Shown here: positions 48,201-55,909 of the stretch, piece after piece
How the letters are laid out: each line of letters begins with the position of its first letter
Numbering within the stretch: the stretch's first letter is position 1
Assembly (NCBI GenBank): GCA_008828725.1
Contig: MEHQ01002784.1
Location: forward strand, 362,323 to 426,322
Origin: Saccharina japonica
Lineage: Eukaryota; Sar; Phaeophyceae; Laminariales; Laminariaceae
Length of the DNA: 64,000 bases
Direction: 5' to 3'
Program-made: the position numbers and the translations under genes
The notes under the pieces: generated by a model
The model's database searches: none
What the model was told of the DNA's origin: nothing
What the model saw: the letters and a program-made list of their open reading frames with translations, nothing else

Positions 48201-51200
48201 ACATGTAGGGTTTCAGTATTTTCCGATGCTTCATGAAAATTAGAGGCGAACAACCCATCGAAGAGAGTAAAGAGTGAAATGTGGATGTCACCAGCATATA
48301 CTGCAGTAATTATACCGGTATGCGTGTTTGGTATACGAGTGTTGAGAGAGGGCACTCTGCGGGAGTGTTGGTAAAAGCCCTGGCGCCTAAGGCATGCCTT
48401 CAAGAATGTCTTTGAAAGTTGTTCCCTTAGACGCTGCGTGGTGCCTTCCGTTCCTTTACTTGCGTAAGGCAACGTATGTACCTGCGCCTTAAAAGGGGGC
48501 AGTAAGGCACGTTTTGTGCACCATAATAACGCCGTTACAGATACGAACTCTCTAAGAACGGGGTTCGGGGCCACCTAAGGTGGGATATAGTCACAGGCAC
48601 GATGTAAGGCGATATTTGCCTCAAAGCTCATTTTCATGCCTTCAAAGTCAAAGCCTTATGCAAATGGCTTACAAAATGCCTTGGATCTTGCTTTGAAATA
48701 CCACGTTGTGCCTACGTGCCTACACGAACTCCTTCTATTTTGAATTATAAACCGCATTCTAGGGAGATAAAGGCAGCAAGGTATGTACGTCGAAGGCGTT
48801 GTTTAAGGCATGTGCCTTATCCAAACATGGAATCTAAGGCATAAAAAGGAACTCAAGGCGAAGGCGTTCAGGCATGCCTTCCTCATTGTTTTCTGTCTGC
48901 GGGCGCCCTTTTTCGCCACGTGCCTTAACCCGCCTATGATACGCCGTGCCTCATAGGTGCAAGGGCTTAAGCTGTTGGCGAACAGACCATATATTGGCAA
49001 CACACCCCAAGAATCGATTGGCGACGATCTGTGTTCACATGATAATACGTATGTACCTTATTGGTTTTCAGGGTCAAAACGCACACAGACAGGTGATGAT
49101 ACCGGTATGATACGCTGCAGTTCTATTTCGGACGGTTGTGTGTTGGAGCCCTTCCGCGGTACATAAAGCTCCTGGGTTCGAGCCTTACTCGGGGCAAGGT
49201 TAGCTTTCTTGTGTCTTTTTGTTGGGGTGGACTCCCGCCGAGAGCGGAAACTCGGAAAACTCGGGCAAGAATTCGACGAGAGTCGACTAGCGATAGAGGT
49301 GTGGACCCTGGGTATCGCGTGAAAAGAACGAAGCCGCTCACCGTACGTAGTGGGCAGGAAGGGGGCCCTGGGGGGGGGGGGGGGGGGGGTGAGACCCCGG
49401 GGTTTAGGTTAAGCTACGACGAAAGAAGGGCAAATGTTGGAGCTATTTACTCGCACGTATCATAGGGCGCCCAAAGAGATGAACTATATATAGACTTACG
49501 CTTGACTTACGTGTAGATACAAAGATGCTGTTTTTTTCACATTTGCAAGCTCTTTCTCCGGCAGCCGCGGGTTCTTTTCTCGCACTCTCGGCTGCGGGGC
49601 ACGCGGGGGGGGCTCGGGAGTACGCTACGGCGCGAGTCTGGGCCCCGGCCGGGCTGCGTGGCGCGTACTCTGGGCGTCCAAAGTCGCGCAAGCTGACTCT
49701 CTTTCAAGGAGACCTGTTCCGCCAATCAGGCACATTGGATACCAAGCAGGAACAGGAAATCTCGTAATGATTTTTTTTTGTTCTTGTGTTTTTCGCTTTG
49801 CTGCTGCTGCTGCTGCTGCTGTATCTGAAGTACCACACCATCCCCCAGAGGCTCTATTCCCGGGGGCAGGTACAACAGCAGCCGTGCTTCAAGTGTTTCA
49901 TGTTTCCCTTTGTGAAAGCCACGAACAGCAGTGCTTCTGCGTGTGGGTGCGTTTGAGCGCGTGTATTGTCATATTAATAGGAACCTACAGCAGTACCTTG
50001 GAGCAGCAGTAGGAACTAACAGTAGGAATAGTCTCAAGAAAAGCGGTGCAATTTTAGCTTCTCTTTTTTTTTATTTTTTGCTGTGCTGTTTGCTACTGCT
50101 GCTGTTGTGTGTGTGTGTCTGTATCACACCGCCCCCGCATGTTTTGTTTACGTCGTGGCAGCCATGGTACGACACCAGCCGTACTTCAAAGTCTGATTTG
50201 CATTACAGCCACGAACGGTGCTTCTGCGTGTGCGTGTGCTTGTGTGTGTGCCAGCCACCCTGAACGCCATCTGGACGATCCCAACCCTCACTTCCTCTGT
50301 ATTTCAAAAGCACCCGGGCAGCACAAAAAGCCCAACAGCAGCGGTACAACAGCAGCGAACCTTCGCATAGAGCTGTAGGGATACATACAGTAGGAACGCA
50401 TGCCTGTGTCCCCCTTTTCTGCTTGCGACAGACGCATGCTATCTTAAGGTAGAGAGAGGCGCACCATGTTATTTTGCCTTTTGAGGGTGGTGACTTGAAA
50501 AGCTCTATACTAATGGTGAGTCACCCAAAAACTGGTTTTGGAGGGGGAAAACAAAAGTGCTACTCGTACTCCTTCCTACCCGATGAACAATCCCATGGCC
50601 TGACTGTACACTGAAAAACAAAATAGTAACGCAAGAATGAAAGACTGACGATTTTGGGTTATATAACCCATTTAGGACTGCAGTCCCGATGTGGGGACAA
50701 AACACTTGGAATAAGAGTGAAATATGTATTTTTAGACAGAGCAATAGGGTTATGACCCCTTAAGAGCTGGTTCCCCGTTTTTGGGGACAAACTACTTGGA
50801 ATTAGTGAGGGATAAGTTTTTCAGTTCTGAATGGGTTAAGGAGCCCGATGATTCACGAAAAAAAAACAGTCAAAAAAAGGTACAGCAGTACCTCTATCGT
50901 AGCACGCGTCGACCACCCCTCTGGGTTTCGAGTAAAAACCACATTTCCGCATGAAAACCTTGCAGGCATCGGATAGCCCACGATCTAGATTGTCTACTGC
51001 CTGTAGCTCCTAACCTGCCCGTTACGAGATGTTGCGCAAGGATCTGTGTACTGCTGTGTGTGTGTGTGTTTTTTTTGTCCATCCCATTAATTAGCTTCGC
51101 CCTCCTTTTCTCTCTCCCTCTTTAGTCGTAACTCGATCCGGGGTCGCTTAGTAGGCTCTTCTCCCCCCTCCCCACTACGCTACGTGCCTTGATATTTTTA

Positions 51201-54200
51201 TCGCGAGAAGATTTCAGCACTTTCTTCCCTCGTCGACTTGCGTCGGATCCGGCCTACCTGTGTGGTACAGATCCAACCCAGGAAACGTGTCCCTATGGAT
51301 GATGCAGGTTATATACGGCTTCCACCCGGCAGCACGAGCTACTGTAGTTCATACAGATCAGGAATGTAGGAATATGTCAGAGAATATCTAGACCATGAAG
51401 AAGGAATCGATGATCGGTTCGCGGTGTGGAACCTTGTATCACGGCTGTCGTTTTTTATTTTGTATCTCTATATATATGCATGTGTTGATTTGGCCCAGCG
51501 CCCCTCCTGGTTATAGTTGCCGTGGACACCTGCCTGCCGCCGCCGCCGCCGCCGCCGCCGCTGGGAGACCAAAAACCATTCGCGAGTACATGGCCAAGGA
51601 TGTCAGGAGACAGCATTTTCGCCCCTTGACAAGACAGCAACTTTTTGCCCTTGACATGCCTTGGCAGCCACAGCCAACAAAACTACTATTAATACGTACC
51701 TAGTAGGTGTTACGTAGTGTTGAACACTCGACCCCACACCCTCGACAGCGCACACTTTGCCGAGTTTGGTGCATCTCCTGGCATAGATGGCACTGACGGA
51801 AAGCAACTGCCTGCCTGCCTGCCTGCCTGCCCCTCGCCTTTTTTAATTGTTTACGCAGGCGTGCCTCCACCAGGGGCAGGGTCATCGATTTGGACCCTGC
51901 CCTTTTCGGGAGACGCTCCCACCCGAACGCAGCGCCTGCTGCACGGACTGCTGAGCGTCGGGGTGCAGTGGGCCTTCGCCCGGCTGCGGCGGCACGGGTT
52001 GGTTCACGGCTGGAGCGGAGAGGAAGCGGTGAGCAACGGTTAATGTAACGTTGCGTTTTTTTTTGTTTGCCTCGTAAACGCGGTGTGTGTGTTTTTGGTA
52101 AAGCTGAGTATTATTAATAGCAGGGATTAACCAATTCTTGAAATATGTGCTTGGAGTATACATTAAATTCTGGTATGTGTATATATTTATTTCTCTCTGC
52201 CGCTTCCCCTATCTCTATTGTTCTCTCTCGCCTGCCCCTCCGCCCGCTTTGAGGAGCAGGGGAGCGCTCGGCGCTTTATCTGGCACACCATGCGCAGGCT
52301 GGAGACCCTGTTCCGGATGGCGTGGATGGTCAACCTCCTCCTCTTCCTCAGGCACGGGAAGTACGCGACGCCGGTCGACCGACTGGTCCGGATGCGCATG
52401 GTGAGCGAAGTGACGTAAAAATGTGTTTCCTCCTCTCGTCTGTCCGGTGGAGCGCGTATGTCTGCAGCGTTACTGGTGTTGTGTGTAGACGGTGAGATTT
52501 GTACCATTGAAGCCCTTTTTCCTCTGTCAGATACATTATGTACTTCTGCAGCGTTACTGTCGTGTGTGTGTGCGGGGGGGGGAGGGGTAGTGCTGTACCG
52601 TATTGTTTTGGGGGCGCCTACCGTAGTCACAGTAGTCTTAGCCCCTCCTCCTCCTTGCACTTTTTTACCTGCTCCATGACCCTTTTTTTCATGTACCTTT
52701 GCACATCAGGTTTATTGTACTCCATCGTATATATATCGAAGTACCACGCATAGCTTGCAAAGACTCTCCTGACCGGGAAAATCGCTATAAAATGCGAAAC
52801 CCCGTCGTGTCGATTCTCGACAAAGTCCTCGATCTTACAGCTGTTACTTTTCATTTGTATAAATACACAGAACTTCGCGAGCTCCTCAATAATTTCGACT
52901 GAAACTTTCGCGTGCGTCGCCGATTTTTCTCATCCTTTATCCAGCCCCCCTCCCCCTCCCCCCCACCCATCCACCCTTGCGAAATTTCCCACAATTTTCA
53001 TTTTCCTCTGTTTTCTGCATGCATTCCTCCGGTGTGTGTGTGTGTGTGTGTTTTTTTCACGGGGCCAGGTTCACGACCGGGTCGATCCCGGGCCCCGCTC
53101 CATCAACTACCAGTTCCTGAACCGCCGCCTCCTGTGGGACCACTGGGCCAAGATGGCCTACGTCGTCGCCCCGCTCATCAACTGGGGGTCTATCCGGAGG
53201 GCCGTTGTCGGCGGGGCGGGGCGGTTAAGGAGGGAAGCTCGAGCGTTCGGTATTGTTGGGGGCGGCGGAAGCGGCAGCGGCGGCGGCGGCGGCGGGCGGC
53301 GGCGGCGGGAACCGTGGTGCGGGTGGAGGGGCGACAAACGGGTTGGATGATGGCGGTGTGGCTCTGACGGCTTGCGCGGACTGTGGAGTGGATCCCGCCA
53401 AGGCGAGTGTTTTTTTTCTTCTTGTTTTTGTGTAGATTTTGGAAGGACGTGACAACTTTCTTGGTTTTTTTTTTTTGCCCGAACGGTTATGTTCTGTTAT
53501 GCTATGGTCTGTTCTTTCTTGCTCGCTCGCTCGCTAGAGTCGGGTTGTTACCAGGACCGTACGTTGAATCTACAGTAGATCATAACGTGTGCAAGGTGTG
53601 GTAGTACACTGCGCAGATCCAACACAGGAAGCATGTCCCTAGAGGATCGCGCAGATTGTACAACTCCCGCCCGGCAACATGCGCTAGATCATACAGATCA
53701 TACAGATCATACAGACCAAGGATATGTCTGCCCTCAAATATCTAGATCATGAAGCGGGAAGCGGTGATCTGTCCGATGTGTTTGTAAAAGTATTACACTA
53801 CGTTTTTTTTTCATCTGGAGATAGAGGACTGAAGCCCCCGAGCGCGAATGCAAAGCAAAGCCACACCGCATGGCGGCAGCGTGCGAGTGCTGTACGTACT
53901 GTAGTGCCTTCGGCGAATGCCTCGGTTGCGGATTGCGCGTTCGCGGTTGCCGTATGGTAGAATAGTACCCTATCCTTGATACCATGCCCCCCCGCTAGGC
54001 GTTTTGTTTTTCCCGCAACCTTGTAAACACCGGGGGTAGTGTCTGCTTTGAGTGCGGCAAAAATTAACTGCAGTAAACCGAGCGAAACAGCAAATCCGTA
54101 GCCCAAAGCGCGCGTATGCAACCCCACCCCCACCCCTCCCTCCATCTACCCCGCCCCCCCCCCGCGCCCATCCTGTGCCTTCCCTTCCTCTTGGATATCA

Positions 54201-55641
54201 TCGTCGAGGGCACAATACGTTTTCGGAATTCGCAGCCCGTCCTTAACCCGCTTTCTACTGCAAAAAGCAAAAACAAACTATTACGGGGTGGGCTAATGTA
54301 GTAAATAGTACCTACGGTACACACAAAACCCAATACATTTTCTTATTTTTGCTAACAAGATTTGGTCCTGTTAACTACTGTATGGTCCCCTGTAATAATT
54401 ATGAGTGGTTTATCCGCGAAAACCCGGGTGCATAGTTTTTTTGTTAGGACTGCACTCCCTTGTGTGGACACTTTTTACTCGGGGTTAAAGTCAAGTATAT
54501 GGCTATGTGCAGTGCACTATATACGACTTCAGAAGCGCAAACAGTACCCCAAACTTATTCCACAAGACGCATCTTATCTTAAGATAAGAGAGGTGCACCA
54601 TGCTTTTGCCTTCTGAGGGTGGTGACTCGAGGAGCTCTATACTAATAGTAAGTAAAAACTGATTTTGGAGGGAAATAGAAGTGCGACATAACCGATGAGC
54701 GAATCCCATGGCCTGACTGTACACTGAAAATTAGTGCAACACAAAAATAAAATTCCGATGATTTCGGGTGAAGGAGCCCGATCATTCGGAAACCATTTCA
54801 GCCAAAACGTGCTATGAATACCTCTATCGTGGCACGCGTCCCTAGTAGCTTGTCCCGGAAAAACGTGGGACCGGTTATTAAGGGGTTTTGAGCGCGGGAA
54901 CGATTTCGTCCGCAAAAGGGATCCTTCTCTAATTCCAACTAGTCCCCCCCCCCCCCGAAATTATGGGTGTAAAACCTGAAAGGTTTGAGTGGAAAAAAAA
55001 GTGTTGACACGTACTATAGGACAGATAGATCACGATCCAGATCATCTACAGTAGATCATCTAGACCCTGACCTGCCGGTGTGATATACTGTACAGGATTT
55101 TGTGTCTAGTACAGGATCCAGCCCAGGAAACATGTCCTAGGTCATGCAGAATATACGGCTCTCCACCCGGCAACATGAGATGTAGATCGTACAGACCATA
55201 CAGATCATACAAGATCAGAAATATATCTGCCCTGAAAGATGTAGATCATGGGGTAGGAATCGATGATCCGTCCGCGGTGTGAAAATTGTTCGGGGCATGC
55301 GAGATGTGCCTGACTCATCCCCCACCCCCCACCCCAACCCACGCCGCCACCACAGCCATAATTCCCACCCTTACCCTAACCCGCCGCAACCCCGACGCCA
55401 ACCCCTACCCCCCCCATCCCGCACCCTGAACCCACCGCCAACGCCACCCCCAACCCTAACCCCATCCCCCACCACCGCCACCCCGACCACCAACCGTTTT
55501 CAGACTCCATACGTGACTTCTTGCGGGCACGTATTCTGCTACTACTGCGCGAGGATGGCTTGCACGGTGGACCCTCGCTACGCTTGTCCGCGCTGCGGCG
55601 AGCATTTCGCCACCTCGCGTCGATGGTCCCAGCCACGATGA
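42152..55641 (+). CDS. PEX2: Peroxin-2, peroxisomal RING E3 ubiquitin ligase subunit (7 exons)
   Basis: Joining 42152-42388, 43498-43575, 45297-45453, 51859-52028, 52254-52400, 53069-53402 and 55504-55641 gives about 419 residues matching PEX2 end to end. Family blocks: VNQLDAGVLDVELHGLL, FKPE, the FRFTIW helix, GLRYRND, WAFARLRRHG, NLLLFLRHGKYAT, NRRLLWDHWAKMAYVVAPLIN, and a C-terminal RING (CADC, then SCGHVFCYYC and CPRC). PEX2 sits in the peroxisome membrane with PEX10 and PEX12 and ubiquitinates the PEX5 import receptor for recycling. Glycine-rich inserts make it longer than usual (about 300-350). Oddities: a GC-AG last intron and one extra base in a glycine tract of exon 6. Confidence 0.9.
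43498..43575 (+). CDS. PEX2: PEX2 exon 2
   Basis: 26 codons only, acceptor CTAAACAG|GTGGAC, donor CTCCAG|GTGCGT, phase 0 at both ends. It reads VDALFNLLMFRFTIWLQRPT then PGMHLQ, the first membrane-facing helix of PEX2. It joins RFKPE in exon 1 and GLRYRND in exon 3 exactly as in other PEX2 proteins. Confidence 0.88.
43600..43905. repeat. Tandem duplication of about 145 bp in PEX2 intron 2
   Basis: Both copies contain GGAACGGCTGA, CCCACTGAGGCGTTA, TTCGCACCGACGTTTCG, GACAAGCTCCTTGG and ACCAGTTTTG, at 43630-43757 and 43776-43895. Confidence 0.85.
44190..44420 (+). repeat. Dispersed repeat GCATGGCCGTAGTCGTATGACC, tandem copies in PEX2 intron 2
   Basis: Three adjacent copies start near 44196, 44258 and 44346. 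The last two carry GTAGTCGTATGACCATAGAC, CCTCGCACCC and GCCG(A/G)GACG. A reverse copy lies at 43328-43425. Confidence 0.85.
44934..45230. repeat. (ACT)n and (AAC)n microsatellites flanking a small inverted repeat
   Basis: ACT/TAC triplets occupy 44934-45022. CTG/CTA triplets and (AAC)n follow at 45165-45228. Between them lies the MITE-like element at 45024-45155. Confidence 0.9.
45024..45155 (+). mobile_element. MITE-like element, copy 1 (PEX2 intron 2)
   Basis: Inverted ends ATTACAGGGGGCCATAGTAA and TTTACTATGCTCCCCCGTAATATT enclose about 130 bp, with GTGTGTACCGTAGGT inside. A second copy in reverse orientation lies at 54290-54402 (TGTGTGTACCGTAGGTACTA in reverse complement). Non-coding; transposase family unknown. 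Confidence 0.75.
45297..45453 (+). CDS. PEX2: PEX2 exon 3
   Basis: 157 bp, acceptor GATCACACAG|GGGTTG, donor ACACCAG|GTGAGG, ending in phase 1. It begins GLRYRNDAYRE, the counterpart of the LNIKYKND block of animal PEX2. It then carries a glycine-rich insert of about 25 residues not usual for the family. Confidence 0.85.
47918..47989 (+). tRNA. tRNA-Glu(UUC)
   Basis: The cloverleaf can be folded by eye. Acceptor TCCCTTG pairs with CAGGGGA, the D arm is GTCCAATGGTTAGGAT, and the anticodon stem TATGA/TCATG encloses loop CTTTCAC (anticodon TTC). The T arm is CCGGG-TTCAATT-CCCGG. The A box TAGTCCAATGG and B box GGTTCAATTCC are both present. It has no intron and lies in PEX2 intron 3, same strand. 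Confidence 0.93.
47999..48004 (+). terminator. Pol III terminator of tRNA-Glu
   Basis: A run of six T begins ten bases after the tRNA 3' end, the usual RNA polymerase III stop. Confidence 0.85.
48385..48960. repeat. AAGGC/GCCTT-dense segment
   Basis: About nineteen AAGGC or GCCTT words in 575 bp, many as AAGGCATGCCTT-like palindromes (48390, 48809, 48862), on both strands with irregular spacing. Dense short subterminal motifs of this sort are typical of non-autonomous DNA transposons of hAT type, but no termini were identified. Confidence 0.75.
49370..49389. repeat. Run of 20 G
   Basis: An uninterrupted G homopolymer in PEX2 intron 3. Length is likely to vary between individuals and sequencing runs. 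Confidence 0.95.
50440..50900 (+). repeat. Dispersed repeat with nested insertion, copy 1
   Basis: Shared with 54560-54860: GAGGGTGGTGACT, AGCTCTATACTAAT, AATCCCATGGCCTGACTGTA, AAGGAGCCCGAT and ACCTCTATCGT.GCACGCGTC, in the same order and orientation. Copy 1 has an additional 170 bp not present in copy 2. Confidence 0.88.
50664..50837. mobile_element. MITE-like insertion nested in the repeat
   Basis: Absent from the other copy of the host repeat at 54.7 kb. Ends TAACCCATTTAGGACTG and CAGTTCTGAATGGGTTA are inverted with about two mismatches. The interior has two GGGGACAAA(C/A)(T/A)ACTTGGAAT words. Related cores occur at 32432-32520 (reverse) and 56280-56390. Confidence 0.75.
51265..51430 (+). 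repeat. 170-bp dispersed family, copy in PEX2 intron 3
   Basis: Landmarks in order: GATCCAACCCAGGAAACGTG, CCACCCGGCAGCACGAG, CATACAGATCAGGAATG, ATCTAGACCATGAAG, ATCGATGATCGGT. Other copies are at 53614-53790, 55110-55290 and 63700-63890, all on the + strand. Confidence 0.88.
51538..51562. repeat. (GCC)n microsatellite
   Basis: About eight GCC triplets in PEX2 intron 3, about 300 bp before exon 4. Confidence 0.95.
51859..52028 (+). CDS. PEX2: PEX2 exon 4
   Basis: 170 bp, acceptor TTTACGCAG|GCGTGC, donor GAAGCG|GTGAGC. It starts in phase 1, which matches exon 3, and ends in phase 0. It encodes TRTQRLLHGLLSVGVQWAFA then RLRRHGLVHGW, a membrane segment of PEX2. Confidence 0.88.
52254..52400 (+). 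CDS. PEX2: PEX2 exon 5
   Basis: Two in-frame acceptors are possible, GCTTTGAG|GAGCAG (52254) or GAGCAG|GGGAGC (52260). Donor CGCATG|GTGAGC, phase 0. It encodes MRRLETLFRMAWMVNLLLFL then RHGKYATPVDRLVRMRM, the most conserved membrane helix of the family. Confidence 0.88.
53069..53402 (+). CDS. PEX2: PEX2 exon 6, with a one-base frame break
   Basis: Acceptor GGGCCAG|GTTCAC. It encodes INYQFLNRRLLWDHWAKMAY then VVAPLINWGSIRRA, then a glycine tract. The exon is 334 bp, one base over a multiple of three. The first RING cysteines (LTACADCGVDPAK) are in the next frame. GGG at 53294-53296 inside (GGC)n is the likely extra base; without it the glycine tract is continuous. The donor is AAG|GCGAGT, a GC-type splice site, phase 0 with exon 7. 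Confidence 0.82.
53614..53790 (+). repeat. 170-bp dispersed family, copies in PEX2 intron 6
   Basis: GATCCAACACAGGAAGCATG, CCCGCCCGGCAACATG and three GATCATACA units. The second copy in this intron, 55110-55290, ends about 210 bp before exon 7. Confidence 0.88.
54290..54402 (-). mobile_element. MITE-like element, copy 2 (PEX2 intron 6)
   Basis: The reverse complement begins ATTACAGGGGACCATACAGT and contains GGACCAAAT, AAAAATAAG and GTGTGTACCGTAGGTACTAT in the same order as copy 1. The distal inverted end is less clear. Confidence 0.7.
54560..54900 (+). repeat. Dispersed repeat, copy 2 (without insertion)
   Basis: Carries the same landmarks as 50440-50900 but passes directly from GATGATTTCGGG to TGAAGGAGCCCGAT. 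It therefore represents the empty site of the nested insertion. Confidence 0.85.
55504..55641 (+). CDS. PEX2: PEX2 exon 7, RING finger end
   Basis: Acceptor CCGTTTTCAG|ACTCCA, 45 codons, stop TGA at 55639. TPYVTSCGHVFCYYC then DPRYACPRCGEHF completes the RING: C-x2-C in exon 6, then C-x-H-x2-C-x2-C and C-x2-C here. The (CCCCAC)-rich polypyrimidine stretch in front is unusually long. Confidence 0.9.
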   Translation, partial: TPYVTSCGHVFCYYCARMACTVDPRYACPRCGEHFATSRRWSQPR

Positions 55642-55801
55642 CGCTGCGCGGGTGGGGTGGGGGAGGGGGGGGGGGGGGGCGGCCGTAGTCGTATGACCAT
55701 AGACGGTCTGGGGATGGATCGGGCAAACACGCCAAGTCGCATCACAAAAAAAGAGCGTGACCACAGGGTTTACACGTTTGAGGAGGGAGAGGGGAGAGGG
55801 G

Positions 55802-55905
55802 GGTACTCGTGCCATGCATGGCCGTAGTCGTATGACTATAGACCCTCGCATCCCTACAATGCCGGGACGGGGCACGTCGGGTTTTCACTGACCGGACAGG
55901 CATTC
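55802..55905 (+). repeat. Dispersed repeat GCATGGCCGTAGTCGTATGAC, downstream of PEX2
   Basis: CATGCATGGCCGTAGTCGTA, TGACTATAGACCCTCGCATC, GCCGGGACGGGGCACGTCGG and GTTTTCACTGACCGGACAGG. A partial copy lies at 55681-55712. Confidence 0.85.
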
Positions 55906-55909
55906 CTTG

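Noticed and set aside
49125..49205. Possible second tRNA (GGTTCGAGCC)
   Set aside because: The T-loop-like text is there, but the T stem and acceptor stem do not pair and no anticodon arm can be drawn.
53225..53300. A very short intron in PEX2 exon 6 to explain the frame change
   Set aside because: Candidate GT...AG pairs there would give an intron of about 25-30 bp, too short for normal splicing; a one-base slip in the GGC tract is simpler.
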